This document shows, in pieces, positions 7,874-15,389 of a stretch of 64,000 nucleotides of DNA. The notes below the pieces were generated by a model. It saw only the letters and a list, made by a program, of their open reading frames with translations, had not been told where the DNA came from and ran no database searches. Position 1 is the first letter of the stretch; every line of letters begins with the position of its first letter. Made by a program: the position numbers and the translations under genes. The stretch comes from Billgrantia campisalis. Lineage in GTDB: Bacteria; Pseudomonadota; Gammaproteobacteria; Pseudomonadales; Halomonadaceae. Where the stretch lies: the NCBI RefSeq assembly GCF_022341425.1, contig NZ_JABFUC010000007.1, forward strand, positions 124,001 through 188,000, in the 5' to 3' direction.

Positions 7874-10261
7874 TCAGGCCCCGGCCGACACGGAGTCGGC
7901 CGGAGCGTCATGCCGGGCCGTCTCGCCCTCGGGCGTGTCGAGCCAGGTGATCAGCTGTGTCGCAGTGATAGCGGCGCCAACCGAATGACAGGGACGACCC
8001 TGGAGCCAGCGATCCAGCGCCTGGACCGCCTCGGCCGACGGCGGTTCGCCCAGGGCAGCGCGGCAGCCGGGCAGCAGCGCCGCCAGGGCATCGAACCGCG
8101 CCAGCGGTACCGGGGCATCGGTCTCGGCGAGCTTATCGCTGAAACTCACGACAGGCGTGTCGCTCAGCCGCTCGCTGACCGCCGCAGCAAGCGGCGCGAC
8201 CGCCCCCGACCAGGGCAGCCCCAGCGGCTCGAGGCGCGCACCGCCCTCCTGCGGGACCAGCCGTACGCCGCGGGACAACCCACCGCCGAGGGAAGCCGCC
8301 AGTGTGGAAAGTGCCTCCCGAGCCGGGGCATCGGCGGCCGCACAGAGCGCCGTACGACCGCCCGGGGTGACCAGCAGCCCCGCATCGATCACCAGTTGAC
8401 CGGGGGCCGCCGCCTGGCGCAGCAGTTGGTCGACCAGGGCCGGTGCAATGTCCGCCAAGGAGAGGCGCGAGGCGATCAGCGTCCCCTCGGCAACCAGGGC
8501 ATAGCCTGCCGCCGCCTTCAGCACCGCCAGCCGCGGCAGTCGACTGGCGGCCTCGGCGTCCAGCGCCGCAAGCCGCGAGTCGAACCATGCCTGCAGACGG
8601 CATAGGGCGGCGGCATCGGCCACCTCCAGCGCCCAGTGCCGCCCCTCGTGCTCCAGCTGCAGCCGCCTTGGGGGCTCGGCCTGGGGTAGTGCGGACCGTT
8701 GCGCCTGAGGGGGGTCCGCCGCGGTGAGCGGCTCGACCTCGCCCTGGCAGAGCAGCCCCGCCCGACACCATTCACCAAGGGTGGACCAGACCTCGCGGCG
8801 TAGTGCCTCCGGCTCGAGCGCCACGCCTGGCTCCGGGGAAGCGGCCGCCGCCAGGGCCTCGGCGATGGCCTCCGGCTCCAGGCCCTCGGTGGCCAGCAGC
8901 CAGATCAGCGCCGCGGTGTCGTTGGGCCGGTAGAGACGCCCGCTGTCGGGAGCGTAGAGGGCCAGGCGGTCGTCATCATAGAGTTCGCTGACCCGGCGGC
9001 GCACCAGCCGCGGGCGCGGCACTCGCTGCCCCGCCAGCGCATCGGCCAGCGCCAGGTCCTGCGGGGTCGGCAGGGAAAAACAGGCCAGGTAGCGCAGCGG
9101 GTCGGCGGCCGGCAGCAGACGCTGGAAGCCGCCCGCCCGGGCCAGCTCCGCCTGTGTCTCGGCGAGCGGGTCGGACGCCTCGGCGGCCTCGCTGTCGGTA
9201 TCATCGGTATTGGCGAGGTCGACCAGCGCGATCATGTCGCGCACCAGGCTGCCCTTGACCTGCTCCTCGATCCGCCCGCCGTTCTCCGGCGCCGCACAGA
9301 TCCCCAGCGACGGGCTGAGGTTGCACTCCAGGATCCACGGCTTGAGGGTATCGTCCACCATGCAGTCGAGCCCCAGCAGCTCATAGCAGCCCCGCGGGTC
9401 GGCGCCCACCGCCGCGGTGCGGCTGCGCATGGCGTCCACTCCGGCGATGGCGGTCAGGGTCACCAGGTCCTCGATGCGTGCGAACAGCGCCGCGGCGTCG
9501 TGGCCCTGCTCACCCAGCCAGGCGCGGTAGCGGTCGAGGTCGATGAACTCCACCGGCACCTCGGCGCTGGTGTTCAGGGCGTTGATGTCGGGGTTGGTGA
9601 GCTGGCTGAAGGGGTTGTCGGCATCGTCCGGGTCCCAGGGCTCGGAGGCCAGCTTGGCGAAGCCCTGGCGATAGAGGTAGACCCGCAGCGGCGCCAGCGA
9701 GCTGATCAGCACGTAGAGGCGCAGCACATACTTGTGACCGCGGATGGTATGGGGGTTGTCCAGGTACTCCTGGACCAGCCAGTCGGGAGCCAGCGGCGCC
9801 TCGGCCACGTCGCGCAGCACCCGTACCCCCTTGCCCTTGGAGGCGTTGGTGGGCTTGAGGATCCAGCGCTGCCGCGGGTTGTCCAGCGCCGCCTGCTGCA
9901 GGGCGTGATAGTCGTGGGGCATCACATAGGCGTGGGGGAAGAAGTCCAGCCGGGAGGTCAGCGGGTGATCTTCGCCATAACCATCGACCAGCCGCCGGCG
10001 CAGACCGGAGAGGCTCTCGTGCAGCCGGCTCTTGACGGTCAGCGCGGCATTGCCGGGAAAGTGGTTGAGCTTGCGCCGCGATGAGACGCGACGAAACTGG
10101 GCGGGTTCGGGCATGCCGGTGATCCAGGCGGCCTCCCAGTGCTCGGCATCGCCCTGTTGCCAACCCAGCGGCTCGAGGGCCTCACGGAAGAAGCGGTCCT
10201 GCTCGGCGGCGCGCTTGCCTCCCAGCCAGAAACGCGGTGTCGGCGGCAGCTGTTCCGTCAT
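7874..10261 (-). CDS. TTL-like ATP-grasp ligase fused to PqqD-like and HprK-like domains
   Basis: A 795-residue three-part protein. Residues ~100-345 are a tubulin-tyrosine-ligase-like ATP-grasp domain: WILKPTNASKGKGV (133-146) is the ATP-binding lysine/glycine loop, HKYVLRLYVLI (176-186) the conserved Lys and Arg, and KPWILECNLSPSLG (307-320) the metal-binding Glu312/Asn314. Residues ~415-508 resemble PqqD-like (RRE) domains: a hydrophobic LYRPNDTAALIWLL segment and a helical tail. Residues ~533-690 resemble HprK-related proteins, but where the P-loop GxxGxGKS should be the sequence is AAADAPAREA, so kinase activity is unlikely. The start at 10261 has AGGAG nine bases upstream. TTL enzymes add amino acids, usually Tyr or Glu, to peptide ends or side chains. 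The next gene encodes a Glu-rich repeat protein, so a peptide-ligation role is inferred. Confidence 0.75.
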   Translation of the reverse strand: MTEQLPPTPRFWLGGKRAAEQDRFFREALEPLGWQQGDAEHWEAAWITGMPEPAQFRRVSSRRKLNHFPGNAALTVKSRLHESLSGLRRRLVDGYGEDHPLTSRLDFFPHAYVMPHDYHALQQAALDNPRQRWILKPTNASKGKGVRVLRDVAEAPLAPDWLVQEYLDNPHTIRGHKYVLRLYVLISSLAPLRVYLYRQGFAKLASEPWDPDDADNPFSQLTNPDINALNTSAEVPVEFIDLDRYRAWLGEQGHDAAALFARIEDLVTLTAIAGVDAMRSRTAAVGADPRGCYELLGLDCMVDDTLKPWILECNLSPSLGICAAPENGGRIEEQVKGSLVRDMIALVDLANTDDTDSEAAEASDPLAETQAELARAGGFQRLLPAADPLRYLACFSLPTPQDLALADALAGQRVPRPRLVRRRVSELYDDDRLALYAPDSGRLYRPNDTAALIWLLATEGLEPEAIAEALAAAASPEPGVALEPEALRREVWSTLGEWCRAGLLCQGEVEPLTAADPPQAQRSALPQAEPPRRLQLEHEGRHWALEVADAAALCRLQAWFDSRLAALDAEAASRLPRLAVLKAAAGYALVAEGTLIASRLSLADIAPALVDQLLRQAAAPGQLVIDAGLLVTPGGRTALCAAADAPAREALSTLAASLGGGLSRGVRLVPQEGGARLEPLGLPWSGAVAPLAAAVSERLSDTPVVSFSDKLAETDAPVPLARFDALAALLPGCRAALGEPPSAEAVQALDRWLQGRPCHSVGAAITATQLITWLDTPEGETARHDAPADSVSAGA

Positions 10262-10459
10262 GCTCGCGATCTCCTGTACTTTGTTGTTGTCGGCGGCCAC
10301 CGGCGCTGACGCTCGCGGGGCCGGTCGACGCCGTCGTAGCCCTTATGTCGCAGCCGTGGCGGCATCCTTACACCCAAGCGTAGCCCAGCGGCATTCGGGC
10401 ATTGCCCCGACCCGTCAGCCGATCTAGGCTCATCTCATCCCTGACGTGGAGGACATCCC

Positions 10460-11416
10460 ATGCGACTGCACCCAATTCTGGCGGCCGGCGCGCTGATCGT
10501 GGCCGCCCCCGCCCATGCCCTGCACCCCGCCCCCCTGGTCGAGGCCGACTGGCTCGAGGGCCAGCTGGGCAGCGATGGCCTGGTGGTACTCGACGTGCGC
10601 TCCAGCATCGACGACGGCGGCGACCGCGACGCCTTCGAGGCGGCGCGCATTCCCGGCAGCCGCTACAGCAGCTACACCGATGACGGCTGGCGCGAGGAGC
10701 GCGACGGCGTGCCCGGGCTGATGCCCAATGTGGACGATCTGGAAGCACTGATCGGCGGGCTGGGCATCGGCAAGAACGACACCGTGGTGGTCGTGGCCGG
10801 CGGCACCGGGCCCACCGATTTCGGCAGCGCCGCCCGGGTCTACTGGACCTTCAAGGCACTGGGCCACGACGAGGTGACGATCCTCAACGGCGGCTTCGCC
10901 GGCTGGGCGCAGCAGGGCTTCGAGGTGGCCAGCGGCGCGCCAGCCGCCCCCGAGGCGACCGACTTCTCGGGCACGCTGCAGGCGCCTCTGCTGGCCAGCA
11001 CCGCAGAGGTGGAAGCGGCCCGCCAGGCCGGGCAGCAGCTGGTCGACGCCCGCCCCGAAGGCTTCTACACCGGTGAAACCCAGTCGCCGGCCACGCGAGT
11101 GCCCGGCACCATCCCCGGTGCGATCAACCTGCCCCACGATGGCGCCCTGGTGGAGCGCGATGGCGCCTACTACCTGGAGCCCGAGCGGCTGAACGCCAAT
11201 ATCGACGCCCTGGGACTGGACCGCGAGGCCGCCACCGTCGCCTTCTGCAACACCGGCCACTGGGCCGCCAGCGGCTGGTTCCAGCTCAGCGAAATCGGCG
11301 GCCTCGAGCAGACCACCATGTACGACGGCTCCATGGCCGCCTGGACCCGCGACGACGCGCACCCCATCCAGCTGGCGGGCCGCGACATCGTCACCGTGGG
11401 GGAGCTGCGCGACTGA
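10460..11416 (+). CDS. Exported sulfurtransferase with two rhodanese domains
   Basis: A 318-residue protein with a cleavable signal peptide (residues ~1-20, ending AHA). Two rhodanese domains follow: residues ~25-155, where the active-site position reads AGGTGP with no Cys, and ~175-300, where the active-site loop is CNTGHWAA with catalytic Cys263. This inactive-then-active layout is typical of thiosulfate/3-mercaptopyruvate sulfurtransferases. It should move sulfane sulfur to thiols or cyanide in the periplasm. GTGGAGGA lies upstream of the ATG. It is divergent from the TTL gene, sharing a ~200-bp upstream region. Confidence 0.85.
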   Translation: MRLHPILAAGALIVAAPAHALHPAPLVEADWLEGQLGSDGLVVLDVRSSIDDGGDRDAFEAARIPGSRYSSYTDDGWREERDGVPGLMPNVDDLEALIGGLGIGKNDTVVVVAGGTGPTDFGSAARVYWTFKALGHDEVTILNGGFAGWAQQGFEVASGAPAAPEATDFSGTLQAPLLASTAEVEAARQAGQQLVDARPEGFYTGETQSPATRVPGTIPGAINLPHDGALVERDGAYYLEPERLNANIDALGLDREAATVAFCNTGHWAASGWFQLSEIGGLEQTTMYDGSMAAWTRDDAHPIQLAGRDIVTVGELRD

Positions 11417-11453
11417 TCCCTTGCCCGGCCATCGCCGAGCAGCCAATGCCTCC

Positions 11454-11573
11454 TCAGCCAGCAGAGCTTGCCGGGGAGGCATCGATGAGAATGCCGCCGC
11501 CGGCGAGGATCGCCACCACCGCCCAGGCGGGCAGCACCGCCACCAGCAACAACAACCCCGGCAGAAAGATCAT
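11454..11573 (-). CDS. Possible 39-aa single-helix membrane peptide
   Basis: A short frame encoding 39 residues with one strongly hydrophobic stretch (LLLLVAVLPAWAVVAILAGG) lies just after the MFS gene stop. There is no clear ribosome site, and the same frame runs on upstream as a long antisense-type ORF, so it could be chance. It may be a small membrane protein co-transcribed with the transporter. Reported only as a possibility. Confidence 0.25.
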   Translation of the reverse strand: MIFLPGLLLLVAVLPAWAVVAILAGGGILIDASPASSAG

Positions 11574-11617
11574 GGCAAGCGATCGCGGGGGCCGGGCCGA
11601 TCGGATCGGGGGCGACT

Positions 11618-12817
11618 CTAGGCGGGACGCGATACGCCTCGACGGCTCGCCCGATGCAGCCACAGCGTGGCCAGGGCCACCACCAGGATCGCTGGCAGCA
11701 TGGCCAGGTTGAGACCCTCCCAGCCCAGGCGGTGCAGCAGCGCCCCCGACATCAGCGAGCCCATGGCCACCAGGGAGAAGATGATCAGGTCGTTGATCCC
11801 CTGCACCTTGCCGCGCTCGGCCTCGGTGTGGACCGAGGAAAGCAGGGCGCTGCCGCCCACGAACAGAAAGTTCCAGCCGATGCCCAGTATCACCAGGGCC
11901 GTCCAGAAATGGGCCAAGCTGGTGCCGAGGTTGGCCACCAGGGCCGCGGCCGCGAGCAGCCCAGCGCCGGTCAGCAGGATGGGCGACACGCCGCAGCGGG
12001 CAATCAGGCCGCCAGTCACGAAAGAGGGGGCGAACATGCCCAGCACATGCCACTGCATGATGAAGGCCACCTGGGCCATCTCGAAGCCGCGGGCACGCAT
12101 GGCCAGCGGGGTCGCGGTCATCACCAGCACCATGATGGCGTAGCCCACCGCACCGGCCAGCACCGCCACCAGGAAGCTCGGCTGCGTGGCAATGGCCGCC
12201 ATGGGACGGGACGTCTCGCCGGGCCGAGGCTCGCCGCTGGGCGGCACCCGGAGCTGGCTGAGCAGGCCGATCGCCAGCAGGGCCAGGATGGCGATGACCA
12301 GATAGGGGCCGCCGGACGGCACGCCGGCCACCAGATCGGCGGCGGCGCTGGCATTCCAGGGGCCGAGGAAGGCGGCGGCCACCCCGCCGGCCATCACGAA
12401 GGAAATCGCCCGGCTGCGAAAGGCGGGGCTGGCCACATCGGCGGCGGCGAAGCGATAGTACATGGCGAACCCCTGGTAGAGTCCCAGCAGCAGATTGCCG
12501 ACGCAGAACAGCCAGAAAACGCCCAGCCCGATCGCCGCGAAGCTCACCAGCCCCCCGGCCACCCCGCCCAGGCTCGCCCCGGTGATAAAGCCCCGACGAC
12601 GCCCCACGCGCTTCATGTAGAGCGATGCCGGCAGGGTCGATAGCACCGTGCCCAGCATCATCATGGCGATCGGCAGCGTCGCCAGGCTCGGATCGGGACT
12701 CAGCGACTGACCGACCACCCCGCTCAGCGTCATGACGGTGATCGAGGCCACCATGAACAGGGTCTGGCTGATCACCAGAATGGCCACATTGCGTTTTTCT
12801 CGGCGTGCCGGCTCCAT
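11618..12817 (-). CDS. MFS transporter, YnfM/ProP-unrelated drug-efflux-like type
   Basis: A 399-residue protein with twelve predicted helices and the MFS motif between helices 2 and 3 (YMKRVGRRRGFITG, loop basic residues). Helix 1 begins VAILVISQTLFMVASITVM, and a long basic/polar central loop separates two six-helix halves. The N-terminus starts at an ATG with GGAG upstream. It is a proton-driven exporter or importer of unknown small molecule. It lies 44 bp downstream of the DsrE gene on the same strand and may be co-expressed with it; sulfur or metal export is a guess from context only. Confidence 0.8.
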   Translation of the reverse strand: MEPARREKRNVAILVISQTLFMVASITVMTLSGVVGQSLSPDPSLATLPIAMMMLGTVLSTLPASLYMKRVGRRRGFITGASLGGVAGGLVSFAAIGLGVFWLFCVGNLLLGLYQGFAMYYRFAAADVASPAFRSRAISFVMAGGVAAAFLGPWNASAAADLVAGVPSGGPYLVIAILALLAIGLLSQLRVPPSGEPRPGETSRPMAAIATQPSFLVAVLAGAVGYAIMVLVMTATPLAMRARGFEMAQVAFIMQWHVLGMFAPSFVTGGLIARCGVSPILLTGAGLLAAAALVANLGTSLAHFWTALVILGIGWNFLFVGGSALLSSVHTEAERGKVQGINDLIIFSLVAMGSLMSGALLHRLGWEGLNLAMLPAILVVALATLWLHRASRRGVSRPA

Positions 12818-12861
12818 GGAGCACCTCTCCTTCGCGGTTGGTTCGGTTCAAGCAGCAATGA

Positions 12862-13206
12862 TCAGAAGATCAGGACCTTGTCGGCCTGCTCGGTGGCCTC
12901 GGCCAGGGCGTCCATGGTGCTGCGCTCGGACCCCGGCACGATCTCGTCATCGGCGATGCCCCGAGCCTCCATGCAGGTCCCGCACAGCAGCACCCGGCCC
13001 TTGGTGGCGACGCGCTTGACCATGCGTTCGGCATTGTAGAAGCCGTCCGGGGTATGCTGGCCGCGCTTGGCGCCCGACACGGCATCTCCCATCAGGAAAA
13101 CCGTCACCTCGCCCTCGCGCTTGAGCAGCGCATGGGCGAGGCGCAGGCCGTTGTAGAGCCGTTCAGTGCCGTAGGGAGGATCGTTGATGACGATAAGGGT
13201 CTGCAT
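12862..13206 (-). CDS. DsrE-family sulfur-relay protein
   Basis: A 114-residue protein of the DsrE/DsrF-like fold. IVINDPPYGTERLYNGLRLA opens the family core, and LLCGTCMEARG carries Cys75 and Cys78 at the usual sulfur-carrying position. AGGAG lies seven bases before the ATG. It is divergent from an ArsR-rhodanese regulator at 13340, and a dyad at 13225-13250 lies between them. DsrE proteins carry persulfide sulfur or act as small redox carriers in the cytoplasm. The pairing suggests a persulfide-responsive pair with the regulator. Confidence 0.8.
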   Translation of the reverse strand: MQTLIVINDPPYGTERLYNGLRLAHALLKREGEVTVFLMGDAVSGAKRGQHTPDGFYNAERMVKRVATKGRVLLCGTCMEARGIADDEIVPGSERSTMDALAEATEQADKVLIF

Positions 13207-13224
13207 GGCGCTGCTCCTTTTGCT

Positions 13225-13250
13225 ATCATTCAATGAAACGATAGAATGAT
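13225..13250. promoter_or_regulatory. Inverted repeat, probable operator of the ArsR-type regulator
   Basis: ATCATTC (13225-13231) and GAATGAT (13244-13250) are perfect inverted arms separated by 12 bp, in the shared upstream region of dsrE and the ArsR-rhodanese gene. The ATTC...GAAT core resembles operators of persulfide-sensing ArsR proteins such as BigR/SqrR, but spacing differs from what I recall. It lies 19 bp before the dsrE start, where binding would block transcription. Confidence 0.5.
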
Positions 13251-13339
13251 GGTAGTAGGCAGGATCCCTGTCAAGCAGCACAATAGACCATAATGGCCCG
13301 CTTCCAACCGTTAGCGATGAACCAATTAGAGATGACCCC

Positions 13340-13999
13340 ATGACCTCGCAACAGGACCTGCTCGACACCCTGGCCCTGGTCGCCCGCGCCCTGGGCAACG
13401 GCCACCGCCTGGCACTGCTGGAGCGCCTGGCCCAGGCCGAGGCATCGGTAGACACCCTCGCGAGCACCACCGATCTCACGGTAGGGAACGCCTCCCAGCA
13501 TCTTCAGCAGCTGCGCCGTGCGGGGCTGGTGACCGCCAGCCGCTCCGGCAAGCAGATGATCTACCGCCTGACCGACGAACGCATCGTCCTCCTGATGGGG
13601 CTGCTCCGGCAGGTCGCCGAGACCAACCTGGCCGAAATGGAGCGTCTGGTCGGTCGACTGTTCGCCGACGACGATGCCCAAGGGGCCCTGGAGGCGGTCT
13701 CCAGACGCGAGCTGCTGGCCAAGCTGCAGGGCGGTCAGGTGGCGCTGCTGGATGTCCGACCCGAAGAGGAGTACGCGGCGGGCCATCTGCCCGAGGCGAT
13801 CAACATTCCCTTGGCCCAGCTGGAGGCGATGCTGGACAGGCTGCCCCGCGACAAGGAGATTATCGCCTACTGCCGGGGGCCTTATTGCGCCCTCTCCCAC
13901 GAGGCCGTCCAGCGCCTGCACCAGCTCGGCTATCGGGTCAGGCGCTTCGAGGAAGGCTATCCGGAGTGGAAGGCGGCTGGCCTGCCGGTGATGAGATAG
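13340..13999 (+). CDS. ArsR-family regulator fused to rhodanese domain
   Basis: A 219-residue fusion. Residues ~10-90 form an ArsR-type winged helix (LGNGHRLALLERL, then NASQHLQQLRRAGLV as the recognition helix). No cysteines lie in this part, so classic ArsR metal ligands are absent. Residues ~120-215 are a rhodanese domain with active-site loop CRGPYC (Cys178, Cys183). It probably senses sulfane sulfur through the rhodanese Cys and controls itself and the divergent dsrE gene. This fusion is known in many proteobacteria. The start at 13340 fits the domain start. Confidence 0.85.
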   Translation: MTSQQDLLDTLALVARALGNGHRLALLERLAQAEASVDTLASTTDLTVGNASQHLQQLRRAGLVTASRSGKQMIYRLTDERIVLLMGLLRQVAETNLAEMERLVGRLFADDDAQGALEAVSRRELLAKLQGGQVALLDVRPEEEYAAGHLPEAINIPLAQLEAMLDRLPRDKEIIAYCRGPYCALSHEAVQRLHQLGYRVRRFEEGYPEWKAAGLPVMR

Positions 14000-14091
14000 G
14001 CACCGACACAGACAGGGACACCGGCATCTCCGTCACTGCCCCGGGGTGTGGCGCGAGGCAAGGGCGAGCCGGGCAGCGTCCTCCCCGCTTG

Positions 14092-14775
14092 TCAGCCCAG
14101 CCGCTCGGCCAAGGCGTCGAGGTCGGCCACCGTCATGTCGGGCTCGATGCCCCAGGGGTCGAAGGGGGCCTCCGGGCTGCGGCGCACCCAGGCGGCATGC
14201 AGGCCGGCATGACGGGCGCCGATCACGTCGAAGGGGTTGCTGGAGATCAGCCAGGTATCGCCGGGGGCGACCTCGAGTCGCTGGCGCAGGTGGGCATAGA
14301 CCGCCGGGTCGGGCTTGAAGCGCTTGATGTCGTCGACGCTGACCACCTCGTCGAAGTGCTCGCGGATGCCGGCCTGGCCAAGCAGCGCCTCCACCGCCTC
14401 CCGGGTGCCGTTGGAGAAGGCCACGCAGCGCACCCCGCCCCGGGACAGCCGGGACAGCGCCTCGGCGGCCTCGGGAAACGCCGGCAGCTGCCCATAGACC
14501 TCCATCAGGTGGTCCCTGTCGACGTCCGATAGCTGCGTCTGCAGGGCGCGGTCGGTGAAGGCCAGCGCCTCCAGGGTGCACTGGGAGAACGGCACATAGG
14601 CGCCCATCAGGCCGCGACGAAAGCTGTATTCCAGCTGCTTTTCGCGCCAGCGCCGCGAGAACTCGGCAGCCAACGCCTGCCTGCCCGACTTGCCGAGCCG
14701 CTCTTCCAATTCGGTGACCACGCCATGGGTATCGATCAGGGTGCCGTAGACATCGAAGGCCAGTACCGTTGCCAT
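14092..14775 (-). CDS. Haloacid dehalogenase, type II
   Basis: A 227-residue HAD-superfamily protein. Asp8 in LAFDVYGTLID is the nucleophile, the second motif is AFSNGT, Lys lies in KRFKPDPAVY, and SSNPFDVIGARHAG is the type-II dehalogenase form of motif IV. It should hydrolyse L-2-haloacids to D-2-hydroxyacids, although many family members act on phosphates or unknown substrates. It stands alone, 108 bp before a broken NHL gene. Confidence 0.85.
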   Translation of the reverse strand: MATVLAFDVYGTLIDTHGVVTELEERLGKSGRQALAAEFSRRWREKQLEYSFRRGLMGAYVPFSQCTLEALAFTDRALQTQLSDVDRDHLMEVYGQLPAFPEAAEALSRLSRGGVRCVAFSNGTREAVEALLGQAGIREHFDEVVSVDDIKRFKPDPAVYAHLRQRLEVAPGDTWLISSNPFDVIGARHAGLHAAWVRRSPEAPFDPWGIEPDMTVADLDALAERLG

Positions 14776-14882
14776 CCGCTCAGCTCCTCAGGTTCAGGTG
14801 TCACGCTGTCAGAGCATGGCGCCAGATGAGCAGGGACTCAAGCGGCTCGTTGAGACGGATGGCCCCCGAAAGGGGCATGGGG

Positions 14883-15359
14883 TCATGGTGCCATTCGGAT
14901 CGGGCGCCATTTCTCGATGCGATTGTTCAGGAAATCGGCCACGAATACCGTACCGTCCGGTGCGATATCCAAGGCGATAGCGTGGTTGAACTGCCCTGGA
15001 CCGTCGCCTGTTTCGCCGAAGGTGTTGAGGAACTTTCCCTCAGCGGTAAAGACCTGGACCCGATCGTTGTAAAAGTCAGCAGCGAACACCCGCTCGTCTG
15101 GGCCTATTGCGATGCCTGTTACCGTAGTAAACCAGCCGTTGAACGGGCCATGGATGCCGATGGCGAAGGGGCCACCCCACTTGCGCAGGAACGCGCCTTC
15201 GGCTTCGAACGCCTGCACGCGATTACCATAGCCGTCCGCCACGTAGAGGGTTGCGTCGGCGACGAACAGATCGCCGCTTGCGGCAACGGCAACGCCTCCC
15301 GGCGCATCGAACTCGCCGGGTCCCTCACCGGGGCCTCGTTGGCCCGTGTGTTGTTCTGC
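14883..15359 (-). pseudogene. 5'-truncated NHL-repeat protein gene
   Basis: The frame encodes NHL beta-propeller repeats: GPGEGPGEFDAPGGVAV, then YVADGYGNRVQAF, VFAADFYNDRVQVF and VFVADFLNNRIEKW. It ends normally at 14883, but upstream it runs into a stop (TAG at 15360-15362) with no plausible start or signal peptide. About three repeats remain of a protein normally near 300 residues. The break lies 30 bp from the stop of the P1B ATPase gene, the first gene of the metal island. The island's arrival probably removed the 5' part. Confidence 0.65.
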
Positions 15360-15389
15360 CTAACCCGGTTGAGTGGCTCCTGACAAAGG

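Noticed and set aside
11454..12851. 465-codon minus-strand frame over the MFS gene
   Set aside because: Gly/Arg-rich shadow of the 11618-12817 gene in another frame; only the last 39 residues are worth a low-confidence mention.
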